Below, piece by piece: positions 32,535-40,435 of a stretch of DNA of 45,969 bases. The stretch lies in NCBI GenBank assembly GCA_902794035.1, contig CADBFN010000018.1:1-45969 (forward strand). Reading direction: 5' to 3'. The notes beneath the pieces were generated by a model. That model worked only from the letters and a program-made list of their open reading frames with translations, was not told the DNA's origin and made no database searches. Source of the DNA: an uncultured bacterium (GTDB taxonomy: Bacteria; Cyanobacteriota; Vampirovibrionia; Gastranaerophilales; Gastranaerophilaceae). Within the stretch, counting starts at the first letter, position 1; each line of letters opens with the position of its first letter. The position numbers and the translations under genes were made by a program.

Positions 32535-33551
32535 CTATTCTTCAGAGTCTGACTTTTTAGGTCTTCCTCTTTTCTTTTTAGGTTCTTCATCTGCCGGAGC
32601 TGTGTCTTCAGCTTTTTTTTGATTTTTAAATTCTTCCGGAACATCAGGTCTGTCCTGATTCCAGCGTTCCATTCCCATTTGGGCGCGAACTAAACCAATA
32701 CCAACGTGAACTCTCCATTCATCCATTTTTAATTGTGCCGCAATAATCTTGTGGCAACCGATAGGAGGTATTGGTAATAATGGTTCATATAACATTTTGA
32801 TTGCATTTAACTGATCAGGTGTAATCGCAAGTTTACGTTTAGGATAAGGGAGTTTCGGAAGCATCATTTTTTGTCTGATTAAATTAATCCCGAAAAATAC
32901 CTTTCTTGGCTCTAAACCGATTTTTTCACCGATTACTTCGTGTGCATCAGGATTAGGCAGCGGAAGCATAAGCTTATATAGCAATTCAATTTGTTCTAAT
33001 TGTTCTCTGCTGACTAATAATTGCTTAGGAGCTTTATTCCTGTTATTTTGCGGACGTCTGTTATTATTAAATCTGTTATTTTGCGGACGTCTGTTGTTAT
33101 TGAATCCGCCTTGTTGTGGTCTGTTATTATAAGGCCTGTTATTTCCGTAACCGCCCTGACGATTGTTGTTGTATGGTCTTTGACCGCCCTGACGATTATC
33201 TCTGTAGCCGCCCTGATTATAACCCTGACGATTGTTGTTATATCCGCCCTGACGATTATAATTATTCTGCCGAGGTCTGTTATAGCCCTGATTATACCCC
33301 CCTTGATTATTGTATTGACGAGGAGGGCGTTTGTCTTCATCATCTCCGCCTGCAGAGTAACTGCTGTAAAATTGCGGAGCAGTTTCATTTTCAGCACTTG
33401 GCTGAACTGTTCCCTGCTGCACAGGTTTGTTTTCTTCTGATGAATCTATCATCATATTTTTGTCGGGGTATAAACAATCCGGACATATTACCCTTTTAGG
33501 ATTCTTAGTTTCGAATTCACGACCGCACTTAATGCACTTGTTTACATACAT
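32535..33551 (-). CDS. Zinc-ribbon, Gly/Asn/Arg-rich protein with duplicated C-terminal domain
   Basis: 338 residues in three parts. Residues 1-28 form a zinc ribbon (CIKCGREF and CPDCLYP). About 70-175 are low-complexity with many NRQGGYN-type repeats. About 180-310 contain two related units of roughly 60 residues: LLVSREQLEQIELLYKLMLP and LAITPDQLNAIKMLYEPLLP, each followed by a helix pair ending LIRQKMM or LVRAQMG. A basic KKKRGRPKK motif ends the chain, resembling an AT-hook. It is the first gene of a tightly spaced rimM-trmD operon, 2 bp from rimM, so an RNA- or ribosome-related role is plausible. I do not know the family. The repeat DNA is GC-richer than its surroundings. Confidence 0.8.
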   Translation of the reverse strand: MYVNKCIKCGREFETKNPKRVICPDCLYPDKNMMIDSSEENKPVQQGTVQPSAENETAPQFYSSYSAGGDDEDKRPPRQYNNQGGYNQGYNRPRQNNYNRQGGYNNNRQGYNQGGYRDNRQGGQRPYNNNRQGGYGNNRPYNNRPQQGGFNNNRRPQNNRFNNNRRPQNNRNKAPKQLLVSREQLEQIELLYKLMLPLPNPDAHEVIGEKIGLEPRKVFFGINLIRQKMMLPKLPYPKRKLAITPDQLNAIKMLYEPLLPIPPIGCHKIIAAQLKMDEWRVHVGIGLVRAQMGMERWNQDRPDVPEEFKNQKKAEDTAPADEEPKKKRGRPKKSDSEE

Positions 33552-33713
33552 AATAAAAGCCTCTTAATTAGTAAAAAATAAAAAATCAATAAATAAAATC
33601 TAAAATAAATTTCCTCACAGTATAAATCAATTTAAAAACAAAATTCAACCTTGTATTCTAATTGTAACATGTATTTAATAAAATGTAAAGTCCTTCATAT
33701 AAATTAGATTTTC

Positions 33714-33742
33714 TTTACAAATTAAAATTAGTTATGTATTAT
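33714..33742 (+). promoter_or_regulatory. Promoter of the Cys-rich protein gene
   Basis: TTTACA (33714-33719), 17-nt spacer, TATTAT (33737-33742). Predicted start is near 33749, leaving a leader of about 18 nt that is mostly the AAAGGGAG ribosome-binding site. Confidence 0.6.
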
Positions 33743-33766
33743 TAGCTTAACAAAGGGAGATACATT

Positions 33767-34132
33767 ATGAAAAAAATTATTATGGGTTTAATGGTTATTT
33801 GCACATTGTTTTTTATGACAAATGCTTCTTTAGCCTGTGATTGCGGGTGCCAAAATGGAAAAAATACTGCAGAAATCGAATGCCCAAAGGATTGTGATTG
33901 CGGGTGCCAAAATGGTGAAGAATGCAAATGTAATAAAGATAAGGCTCAATGTTCTAAAAAAGAATGCTGCAAAAAATGTGATTGCGGATGTCAAAATGAT
34001 GAGAAATGCAAATGTTCAAAATCAAAATGTCATAAAATATTCGCAAAATGTAAAAAATTAAAAAAAAGATGTAAAAAGGGTTGTCCTCTAAAAGATATAA
34101 TAAACGAAAATACTGAAAACTCAGAAGAATAA
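33767..34132 (+). CDS. Exported cysteine-rich, metallothionein-like protein
   Basis: 121 residues with a signal peptide (MKKIIMGLMVICTLFFMTNASLA) and about 98 mature residues holding 21 Cys. The block CDCGCQN occurs three times, with CKC, CC and single Cys between, and Lys-rich spacers. The DNA of two copies is identical over 23 nt (33836-33858 and 33893-33915), so the gene grew by recent duplication. High Cys plus Lys content and no aromatic residues in the mature repeats suggest metal binding or a disulphide-rich secreted factor. A strong promoter precedes it and a bidirectional terminator follows. No homologue recognised. Confidence 0.75.
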   Translation: MKKIIMGLMVICTLFFMTNASLACDCGCQNGKNTAEIECPKDCDCGCQNGEECKCNKDKAQCSKKECCKKCDCGCQNDEKCKCSKSKCHKIFAKCKKLKKRCKKGCPLKDIINENTENSEE

Positions 34133-34153
34133 TTTATAAATTTAAATAAAACA

Positions 34154-34183
34154 AAAGCATCAGATTATATCTGATGCTTTTTA
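34154..34183 (+). terminator. Bidirectional Rho-independent terminator
   Basis: A perfect 12-bp stem AAAGCATCAGAT (34154-34165) / ATCTGATGCTTT (34169-34180) with a 3-nt loop, flanked by T-rich sequence on one side and by A-rich sequence on the other. It serves both the plus-strand Cys-rich gene and the minus-strand gene ending at 34191. Confidence 0.8.
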
Positions 34184-34190
34184 TTTTATA

Positions 34191-34832
34191 TTATACAATA
34201 GTTCTGAAATTTGCTCCCAGTTCATCTGATTCTATGCCCAAACTCTTTGCAATTTTCATATTATCTTCTCTGTTTTGATTTGTTATAGTTTTTGTTTCGC
34301 CTTTTGCGGTTTTAATGATAATTGTTTTTGGAAGCGGGTAATATGAATTGTCAAAATCTTTAGCCAATACTTCCTGTACCTGAATATTATTTTTACCTTC
34401 TGTGGCGTGTGAAATTTTTGCAGAATTGCCGTTTGTTATAAGTATTTTTGACTTGGGGTGTTTGCTATTAAATTTTATTTGTATTTCTTCAGGAATCATA
34501 TTTTTCAAAATCCATCTTGCAGAAAGTATAAACGGATTTTGTCCTTTAGAATCTTTGCCTGCTGTCATTGCACCATCAATTGTATCTTTCTGTGTCCGCT
34601 GGTATTTATATACTCTTTTTATTCCATTTGGAGCAATTGTTTCCATTATTTTACCATTTGAAGTAAAAAGTTCCCGCCTGTTCCCATCTTCGGTGATTAA
34701 TAATTGTGTTGTTCCTTTATTGCCGTTTTTACTGGCAATAATACTTCCTTTTCCGTATGCATTAAATACTGAACTCCATCTTTTGTATAATTTACCGTTA
34801 CAGTAATTGGGTAATGTCTCTATTCTAACCAT
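34191..34832 (-). CDS. Hypothetical protein, 213 residues
   Basis: No domain recognised. The N-terminal half is beta-rich with hairpin-like turns (ASKNGNKGTTQLLITEDGNRRELFTSNGKIMETIAPNGIKR). Parts are reminiscent of YD-repeat-like or secretion-associated chaperone repeats, and of the plus-strand protein at 6835. It has no signal peptide. Start ATG 34832 is supported by GGAGGT 6 nt upstream, and the gene shares a terminator with the convergent Cys-rich gene. Confidence 0.7.
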   Translation of the reverse strand: MVRIETLPNYCNGKLYKRWSSVFNAYGKGSIIASKNGNKGTTQLLITEDGNRRELFTSNGKIMETIAPNGIKRVYKYQRTQKDTIDGAMTAGKDSKGQNPFILSARWILKNMIPEEIQIKFNSKHPKSKILITNGNSAKISHATEGKNNIQVQEVLAKDFDNSYYPLPKTIIIKTAKGETKTITNQNREDNMKIAKSLGIESDELGANFRTIV

Positions 34833-34915
34833 TGAACGACCTCCATAATCCGGTAGATATATAATAGCATATCCATAAATATATGCAATTGTTGTTAAGC
34901 AAAATTACAAAAATA

Positions 34916-34953
34916 ACAAATATATTTGTAAAACTACTTGTAACATGTAAAAT
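34916..34953 (+). promoter_or_regulatory. Promoter and possible operator of the SLH gene
   Basis: TTGTAA (34926-34931), 16-nt spacer, TAAAAT (34948-34953). A perfect 14-bp palindrome ACAAATATATTTGT (34916-34929) overlaps the -35 and could be an operator. Confidence 0.4.
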
Positions 34954-34986
34954 AATTTTAATGGTTAATATTAAGGAGGGAATTAT

Positions 34987-36135
34987 ATGAATAAAATTTT
35001 TAAAATGATTTTATCTGTTGCGGTGTTGTTCTTTGCATCACTTCCTGTAATGGCATATCCTGATGTTGATGAAAGTCATTGGGCATATTCTCAGATAAAT
35101 ATTTTAACTGAAAAAGGGGTTATTGTCGGATATCCTGACGGAACATTTAAACCTGATGAAAATGTTACAAGAGCTGAATTTGCGGCTATGGCAATTCGTG
35201 CCTTGGGGCAGGAACATACAAAAGTTGTTCAGCCTGTACATTTTACAGATATTGATGAATCTCACTGGGCATATTCTGATATTCAAAAGGCATTATATTT
35301 TGATTTGGTTTCATGTGACAAAAATGGTGAATTGTTCAGACCTGATGATTCTGTTTCAAGAGCGGAATCTCTAACGGTTGCTGTTAATGCTTTGACAACA
35401 GAAACAATTACTATGGCTAAGGCAAAAGAGGTTTTGGGAAAAAAATATATAGATACCCATTCAATTCCTGAATGGTTTACAATTCCTGCAGGTAAAGCAG
35501 AAATTTTGGGAATGATTGTGGTTATGCCTTCTGCCAAAGAAGCAGAGCTTGCAGCCGACAGACCTGCCACTCGTGCAGAAGTTGCGGCTATTTTATTCAA
35601 TATGATGGAACAGGCAAAATTGAATCCAAACGCAAAACTTGCCGAAGCTATGAGAAAGAAAACAGGTGAAGGTTTTGTAATTGAAGAAGCAACAGTTCAG
35701 GGTAGTGTTGGTACTATTCCTGCAGGTACTTTTGTTCCGGTAAAACTGAATAATTATATAAGCTCTCAGACAACTGAAGGCGGAGTTATTTATAACGCAT
35801 ATATTCCTCAAAATTATGTAACAAGAGAACATTATATTCTTTTGAGAGAAGGCGATCGCTTACAGGGACAGGTTTTAGATGCAAAACCGGGAAAATATTT
35901 TGTAAGAAACGGTGTTTTAGTTCTTAAAAATAATTTAGTTACAACTGAAAATGATCAGGTTGCTCCATTAATTGGTCTTTCTGAGATTAAAAAAGACAGA
36001 AACTGGTGGATGAAGTTTGTCAGATGGGCATTTAAAGGAGAACAATTAGAAGTTGTTTCTGACGGAGATGTTTATATGAAACTTTTAAAACCTGTAAAAG
36101 TTGATTTGACAAACGGTTGGATTTATACAGAATAA
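34987..36135 (+). CDS. SLH-domain surface protein
   Basis: 382 residues with a signal peptide (MNKIFKMILSVAVLFFASLPVMA). Two S-layer-homology repeats follow: YPDVDESHWAYSQINILTEKGVIVGYPDG...NVTRAEFAAMAIRAL (24-75) and HFTDIDESHWAYSDIQKALYFDLV...VSRAESLTVAVNAL (about 83-132). A third, weaker one ends RPATRAEVAAILFNMMEQ (about 190). SLH domains bind peptidoglycan-linked polymers, so the protein is attached to the wall. The C-terminal region is beta-rich and of unknown fold; it is shorter than cyanobacterial SLH porins, and the lack of a long barrel argues against a classic porin. GGAGGG precedes the ATG and a terminator follows. Confidence 0.88.
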   Translation: MNKIFKMILSVAVLFFASLPVMAYPDVDESHWAYSQINILTEKGVIVGYPDGTFKPDENVTRAEFAAMAIRALGQEHTKVVQPVHFTDIDESHWAYSDIQKALYFDLVSCDKNGELFRPDDSVSRAESLTVAVNALTTETITMAKAKEVLGKKYIDTHSIPEWFTIPAGKAEILGMIVVMPSAKEAELAADRPATRAEVAAILFNMMEQAKLNPNAKLAEAMRKKTGEGFVIEEATVQGSVGTIPAGTFVPVKLNNYISSQTTEGGVIYNAYIPQNYVTREHYILLREGDRLQGQVLDAKPGKYFVRNGVLVLKNNLVTTENDQVAPLIGLSEIKKDRNWWMKFVRWAFKGEQLEVVSDGDVYMKLLKPVKVDLTNGWIYTE

Positions 36136-36140
36136 CTTAA

Positions 36141-36179
36141 AAAGGCGGGATTTTAATCCCGCCTTTAATATTTTTTTAG
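36141..36179 (+). terminator. Rho-independent terminator after the SLH gene
   Basis: A perfect 10-bp stem AAAGGCGGGA (36141-36150) / TCCCGCCTTT (36157-36166) with loop TTTTAA, then AATATTTTTTTAG. It also faces the convergent thioesterase gene. Confidence 0.85.
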
Positions 36180-36186
36180 TTTTTTA

Positions 36187-36939
36187 TTAAATATATTCTA
36201 CCCTTATCAGGCATAATTCTTCATTGTTAGCGGCATTTTTAATTAAATGTTCTGTTGTATTGTCGTCATTAATTTTAACCGCAGAAATTACATCTTCGCC
36301 GTATCTGACTTCGTGTTTGTAATAAATGTCGATGGCTTTAATTGTATGAGTGTTACGGAATTCGTAACTCAAAGCTTCCATTGCCCAGGTCATATAAACA
36401 ATATTATTGACATGACCGTTCATATCCAAATCATCATATCTTACATGGAAAACAACTTCGCTGTCTGGGGTTTCAACAGGTTTTAATTTACGAAGTACTA
36501 CGTCATTTTCACGTTTTTGATATTTTGTAATATCAGGGAATTTTTGTTCAATATTGACAAGACTCTTAGAATCTAAATCAACCATTAACCAATATGATGT
36601 TGCTCTTAAAAGTCTTTCCCCGTCAGGAGTATAAGCTTCAAAATCACGATATGCACTTTGACGTTGTGTTCCTCTGTTTTCTGTGTAAAATTTAATTTCT
36701 GTCAGATTTTGCGGATATTTGTCAAATTCTATTCTGTAACGAACCAAAAACCAACCTAAATTCTGTGCATTAAGCTCTTTATTTCCAAAAGGTGTGCCGT
36801 TGATGTTTCTTGCACCCATATCCTGTAATAAATCAAGCATTGCTGCCGGTTTTAGGCGATATTGTAAATCATGCATAGACATTGTGATAGGATATGTTTT
36901 TTCTAATGTATAAAATTTATCCTGCGTATCTATTGTCAT
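36187..36939 (-). CDS. Acyl-ACP thioesterase
   Basis: 250 residues with two hotdog domains of the FatA/FatB-type family. The first shows KTYPITMSMHDLQYRLKPAAMLDLLQDMG and LGWFLVRYRIEFDKYP; the second VRYDDLDMNGHVNNIVYMTWAMEAL, with the catalytic Asp/Asn/His patch DxNxHVNN. It hydrolyses acyl-ACP to free fatty acid, so it works with the acpP, fabF and fabD products. AAGGAG lies just upstream of the ATG, and a MITE-like repeat lies immediately before that. Confidence 0.88.
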   Translation of the reverse strand: MTIDTQDKFYTLEKTYPITMSMHDLQYRLKPAAMLDLLQDMGARNINGTPFGNKELNAQNLGWFLVRYRIEFDKYPQNLTEIKFYTENRGTQRQSAYRDFEAYTPDGERLLRATSYWLMVDLDSKSLVNIEQKFPDITKYQKRENDVVLRKLKPVETPDSEVVFHVRYDDLDMNGHVNNIVYMTWAMEALSYEFRNTHTIKAIDIYYKHEVRYGEDVISAVKINDDNTTEHLIKNAANNEELCLIRVEYI

Positions 36940-36956
36940 TTTCTCTCCTTTTTAAG

Positions 36957-37063
36957 GTGAATAGTGAGTGGTGAATTGTGAATAGACCTTTACAAAAATA
37001 ATAATTTTTAATTGTGCGATAGCACTGATAACGACTATTCACTACTCACTACTCACTTTTCAC
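36957..37063. repeat. MITE-like element, copy 1
   Basis: About 107 bp with imperfect 29-bp terminal inverted repeats: GTGAATAGTGAGTGGTGAAT... on the left and ...TACTCACTTTTCAC on the right. It has a small inner GTGCGATAGCAC hairpin and GATAACGAC. Copy 2 (40330-40423) shares the ends, the ATAGACCTTTACAAA block and GATAACGAC in opposite orientation. It has no coding capacity. It sits between the Na/Pi transporter stop and the thioesterase start. Confidence 0.7.
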
Positions 37064-37070
37064 TTAATTT

Positions 37071-38828
37071 CTACTCCATCAATTGCAGTGAATACTGCTT
37101 TTTAAATTCTTCAAGTTGTTGTGCTATGCCTGAAATGTCTTCTGTTTTAAGACTTTTCTTGAGCTCATGTTTAGGAATGGATGAATTTGCGGACTGAATC
37201 ATATTTGTAGAAATATTTGAGCAGTGGTCTGAAATTCGTTCTAAATCGTTTAAAACTTCGGCATAAGCAAAATTTCTTCTGATATGGACTTTCTCTCTTT
37301 TTACACGTTTAATATGGTTTTTCTTTGCAACATATGAAATATCATCAACAACCTGTTCAAACGGTTCAACTTCATACGCAGTTCTCAAATCATTATAAAT
37401 AAATGCTCTTACTGTAATGTCATAAACTTCTTTAACCGCATTAACTACTTTTTTAAGTTCTTCAACGGTTTCTGGTGCAAGAACCCATTCTTTTCTGTGC
37501 ATTTGATCTGCGATTTGCATAATATGTGTTGAATGGTCTGCAATTTTTTCAAAATCTGAAATTGAAAGAATAAGTTGAGAAATCTTATTTGAATCATCTT
37601 CTGTCAGATCTTTTGCAGAAAGTTTTTGCAGGAATGATTCTAAAACATCTTGGTATTTATCAATTCGTGCTTCGTTTTTGTTAATTATTTCAGAAATCTT
37701 TGGATTATACTGTTTTAATTGACGAACAGACATCACAAGAGATTCTCTTGTGAGTTTTGCCATTTCGGCAGTAGTCTTATAGCACTGAGAAATGGCGATA
37801 GACGGAGTAAGAAGCAAACGTTCATCAAGTATAACTTCTTTTTCTTCTTTACTGTCTTTGACAATAATATATGAAATTTTTTCAAGCATTTTTCTGAAAG
37901 GAAATAGACAACAAGCCGCCAAAATACTGAATATAGTGTGGACAACTGCTATCCCAAACGGATTTGCCATTTGTTTTAGCGGATATTCAAAGGTATGAAG
38001 CCATATTTCAAATATTGCAAGAAATATAATTGCACCGATTACATTAAATGCTACATGCACTGCAGCAACTCTTTTGGCGTTGGTATTAACCCCGATACTT
38101 GATAAAACGGCAGTTATACAAGTTCCGATATGCTGACCTGCAATAATTGGTGCGGCAATCATATAAGAAATACTGCCTGTTAAAGACAAAGCCTGCAACA
38201 TACCGACTGATGCGGCTGAACTTTGAATGATCATAGTTATTACAAGTCCGACCATTAATCCTAAAAACGGATTTTTAAATAAAGTCAAAATATGCGAGAA
38301 ATTAGGGTCATTTGCTAATGGTGCCATTGATGAAGACATCAAACCCATACCAAACATTAATATTGAAAATCCGATTAAAAAGGTCCCGATAGGTTTTCTG
38401 CGTGAAAAATTACTTCTCGAAGTCATAAGCATTATGACACCTGCCAGAGCAAGTAACGGCGAAAAGGATTCAGGTTTGAGCATTCTCAGGAAAAAATTGG
38501 TACTTTGAATACCTGATAAACTCAAAATCCATGATGTAACCGTTGTTCCGACGTTTGAACCGATAATTATAGCAACAGTTTGGGATAATTTCATAATTCC
38601 CGAGTTTACAAACCCGACAAGCATGACTGTTACTGCGGAAGAACTTTGGATTGCGATTGTCATGCCTGCACCGACCAAAAATCCCTTAAACGGATTTGAA
38701 GTAAGTTGTTCGAGCAATTTTTCCATTTTTCCGCCGGCAATTTTTTCCAATCCCGAGGACATTACAACCATGCCATATAAGAAAAATGCCAAACCTCCCA
38801 TTAGAGTAAAAATTGAAAATATATCCAT
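37071..38828 (-). CDS. Na/Pi-cotransporter family protein with PhoU-like tail
   Basis: 585 residues. The N-terminal half has two inverted-repeat units marked by GAGMTIAIQSSSAVTVMLVGFVNSGIM and GLVITMIIQSSAASVGMLQALSLTGSI (QSS motifs), each with membrane helices, as in NptA/YjbB-type sodium-phosphate transporters. Residues about 340-560 are helical and PhoU-like, with long amphipathic helices (ISDFEKIADHSTHIMQIAD, LERISDHCSNISTNM). It probably imports or exports phosphate and senses supply through the tail. The start uses AGGCGGA. It is flanked by a MITE-like repeat on its 3' side. Confidence 0.9.
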   Translation of the reverse strand: MDIFSIFTLMGGLAFFLYGMVVMSSGLEKIAGGKMEKLLEQLTSNPFKGFLVGAGMTIAIQSSSAVTVMLVGFVNSGIMKLSQTVAIIIGSNVGTTVTSWILSLSGIQSTNFFLRMLKPESFSPLLALAGVIMLMTSRSNFSRRKPIGTFLIGFSILMFGMGLMSSSMAPLANDPNFSHILTLFKNPFLGLMVGLVITMIIQSSAASVGMLQALSLTGSISYMIAAPIIAGQHIGTCITAVLSSIGVNTNAKRVAAVHVAFNVIGAIIFLAIFEIWLHTFEYPLKQMANPFGIAVVHTIFSILAACCLFPFRKMLEKISYIIVKDSKEEKEVILDERLLLTPSIAISQCYKTTAEMAKLTRESLVMSVRQLKQYNPKISEIINKNEARIDKYQDVLESFLQKLSAKDLTEDDSNKISQLILSISDFEKIADHSTHIMQIADQMHRKEWVLAPETVEELKKVVNAVKEVYDITVRAFIYNDLRTAYEVEPFEQVVDDISYVAKKNHIKRVKREKVHIRRNFAYAEVLNDLERISDHCSNISTNMIQSANSSIPKHELKKSLKTEDISGIAQQLEEFKKQYSLQLME

Positions 38829-38898
38829 AATTCCGCCTAATTTTTATTTTTAATTACACACGCCTAGTATAAATGAAAAATATCTGACAGGCAAGAAG

Positions 38899-40284
38899 TT
38901 ATTTAAACCTTCTCATCATATTCATAGCTTTTACCATAGCTTTTTTCTGACCGGTTTTATTATTGCCGAATCCGCCGAACATTTTTTGTAATTTGCCCAT
39001 ACCGCCCATCATTTGACGCATCTGTTCAAACTGTTTTACATAAAGATTAATTGTATGCATATCAATTCCGCATCCCTGCGAAATTCTGCGTTTACGGCTT
39101 GTATTCATAAGCTGTGGGTTTTCACGTTCTTCAGGAGTCATACTTTGAATAAACACTTCAATACGTTTAAATTCTTCTTCACCTTTGTGAGAAATCATTT
39201 CTCTGTCTTCTTTTTTAATATTTAATCCCGGAATCATTCCCAATAACTGATCCATAGAACCAAACATTTTCATTTGTTTTTGCATATTCAGAAAATCATT
39301 ATACGAAAATTCAGCTTTCTGCATCTGCTCCTGCATTCTCAAAGCCTGTTTTTCATCAAAGACTTCCTGTGCACGCTCTACCAGAGAAACAATATCGCCC
39401 ATTCCTAAAATTCTTGTAACCATTCTTTCAGGATAGAAATTTTCAAGCGCATTTAGTTTTTCGCCCGTACCTGTCAGTTTTATCGGCTTACCTGTGCAGT
39501 AAACAACTGATAACGCCGCACCCCCTCTTGAATCCCCGTCTAATTTGGTCAAAACCAAACCTGTCAAGCCGATTTGGGCATCAAAGTTTTCTGCAACATT
39601 AACCGCTTCCTGCCCTGTCATTGAATCAATGACCAAAAGTTTTTCATTTGGTCTGAAAACCCTGTCAATTATGAGCAATTCAGCCATCATTTCGGTATCA
39701 ATTTGTAACCTGCCCGCAGTATCTAAAATTAATACATTAAATCCGTTATCTTTTGCATAATTTAGCGCACTTTGAACAATATTTTGAACATCTTTACTGT
39801 CAGGAATTGTAAACACTTCACATCCGATTTCTTGCCCCAAGGTTTGAAGTTGAGAAATTGCGGCAGGACGATAAACATCACATGCTACAAGCAACGGATT
39901 TTTACCCTCTTTTTTTAGTTTAACCGCAAGTTTTGCACTTGAAGTTGTTTTACCTGAACCCTGAAGCCCAAGCATCATAATAATTGACGGATGTCCTGAT
40001 AAATCAAGCGGTTTAAGTTCTTTCCCCAAAAGTTCCACAAGCTCGTCATTAACTATTTTGACTAATTGTTGTCCCGGGTTTACACCTGTTAAAACATTTT
40101 CGCCTTCTGCTTTATCTTTTATTGCGGAAATAAAAGCTTTTACTACCCGCAAATTAACATCTGCTTCTAATAATGCTCTGCGGATTTCTCTTAACGCATC
40201 CTGCATATTATCCTGTGTAAGTTCCGCATTCCCTTGAGTTTTTGCAATTATATTTTGTAATTTTTCACTTAAATTATCAAACAT
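38899..40284 (-). CDS. ffh: Signal recognition particle protein Ffh
   Basis: 461 residues with NG and M domains: GTPase P-loop GLQGSGKTT (about 106-114), DVYRPAA, LDTAGRLQ, TKLDGDSRGGAAL, and a C-terminal Met-rich M domain ending QMRQMMGGMGKLQKMFGG...MVKAMNMMRRFK. It binds 4.5S RNA and signal sequences and targets membrane proteins. A second MITE-like repeat sits in its upstream region, 46 bp before the ATG. Confidence 0.97.
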   Translation of the reverse strand: MFDNLSEKLQNIIAKTQGNAELTQDNMQDALREIRRALLEADVNLRVVKAFISAIKDKAEGENVLTGVNPGQQLVKIVNDELVELLGKELKPLDLSGHPSIIMMLGLQGSGKTTSSAKLAVKLKKEGKNPLLVACDVYRPAAISQLQTLGQEIGCEVFTIPDSKDVQNIVQSALNYAKDNGFNVLILDTAGRLQIDTEMMAELLIIDRVFRPNEKLLVIDSMTGQEAVNVAENFDAQIGLTGLVLTKLDGDSRGGAALSVVYCTGKPIKLTGTGEKLNALENFYPERMVTRILGMGDIVSLVERAQEVFDEKQALRMQEQMQKAEFSYNDFLNMQKQMKMFGSMDQLLGMIPGLNIKKEDREMISHKGEEEFKRIEVFIQSMTPEERENPQLMNTSRKRRISQGCGIDMHTINLYVKQFEQMRQMMGGMGKLQKMFGGFGNNKTGQKKAMVKAMNMMRRFK

Positions 40285-40329
40285 TTTTATTCCTTTACAC
40301 TTATTTTATTATTGTATTATTTGAGAATC

Positions 40330-40423
40330 GTGAGTCGTGAATAGTGAATTGTCGTTATCGGTGCTTTCGCACATTTCATAAATACATAAATTTGTAAAGG
40401 TCTATTCACAATTCACTTTTCAC
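40330..40423. repeat. MITE-like element, copy 2 (inverted relative to copy 1)
   Basis: About 94 bp with terminal GTGAGTCGTGAATAGTGAAT on the left and ATTCACTTTTCAC on the right, plus GTGCTTTCGCAC and the shared TTTGTAAAGGTCTATTCACA block. It lies between dxr and ffh, 46 bp from the ffh start, where it may carry promoter or hairpin function. The GTGC...GCAC loops of the two copies differ in sequence yet keep the pairing. Confidence 0.7.
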
Positions 40424-40435
40424 ATAAATGTTATT

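Noticed and set aside
33014-33499. Several open frames on both strands through the NRQGGYN repeat region
   Set aside because: The repetitive DNA keeps all frames open. Only the 32535-33551 frame has a zinc ribbon, a clean start and continuity with the C-terminal domains.
33836-33998. Tandem repeat in 33836-33998 as a mobile element
   Set aside because: The three similar DNA blocks encode the CDCGCQN protein repeats in frame, so internal gene duplication explains them.
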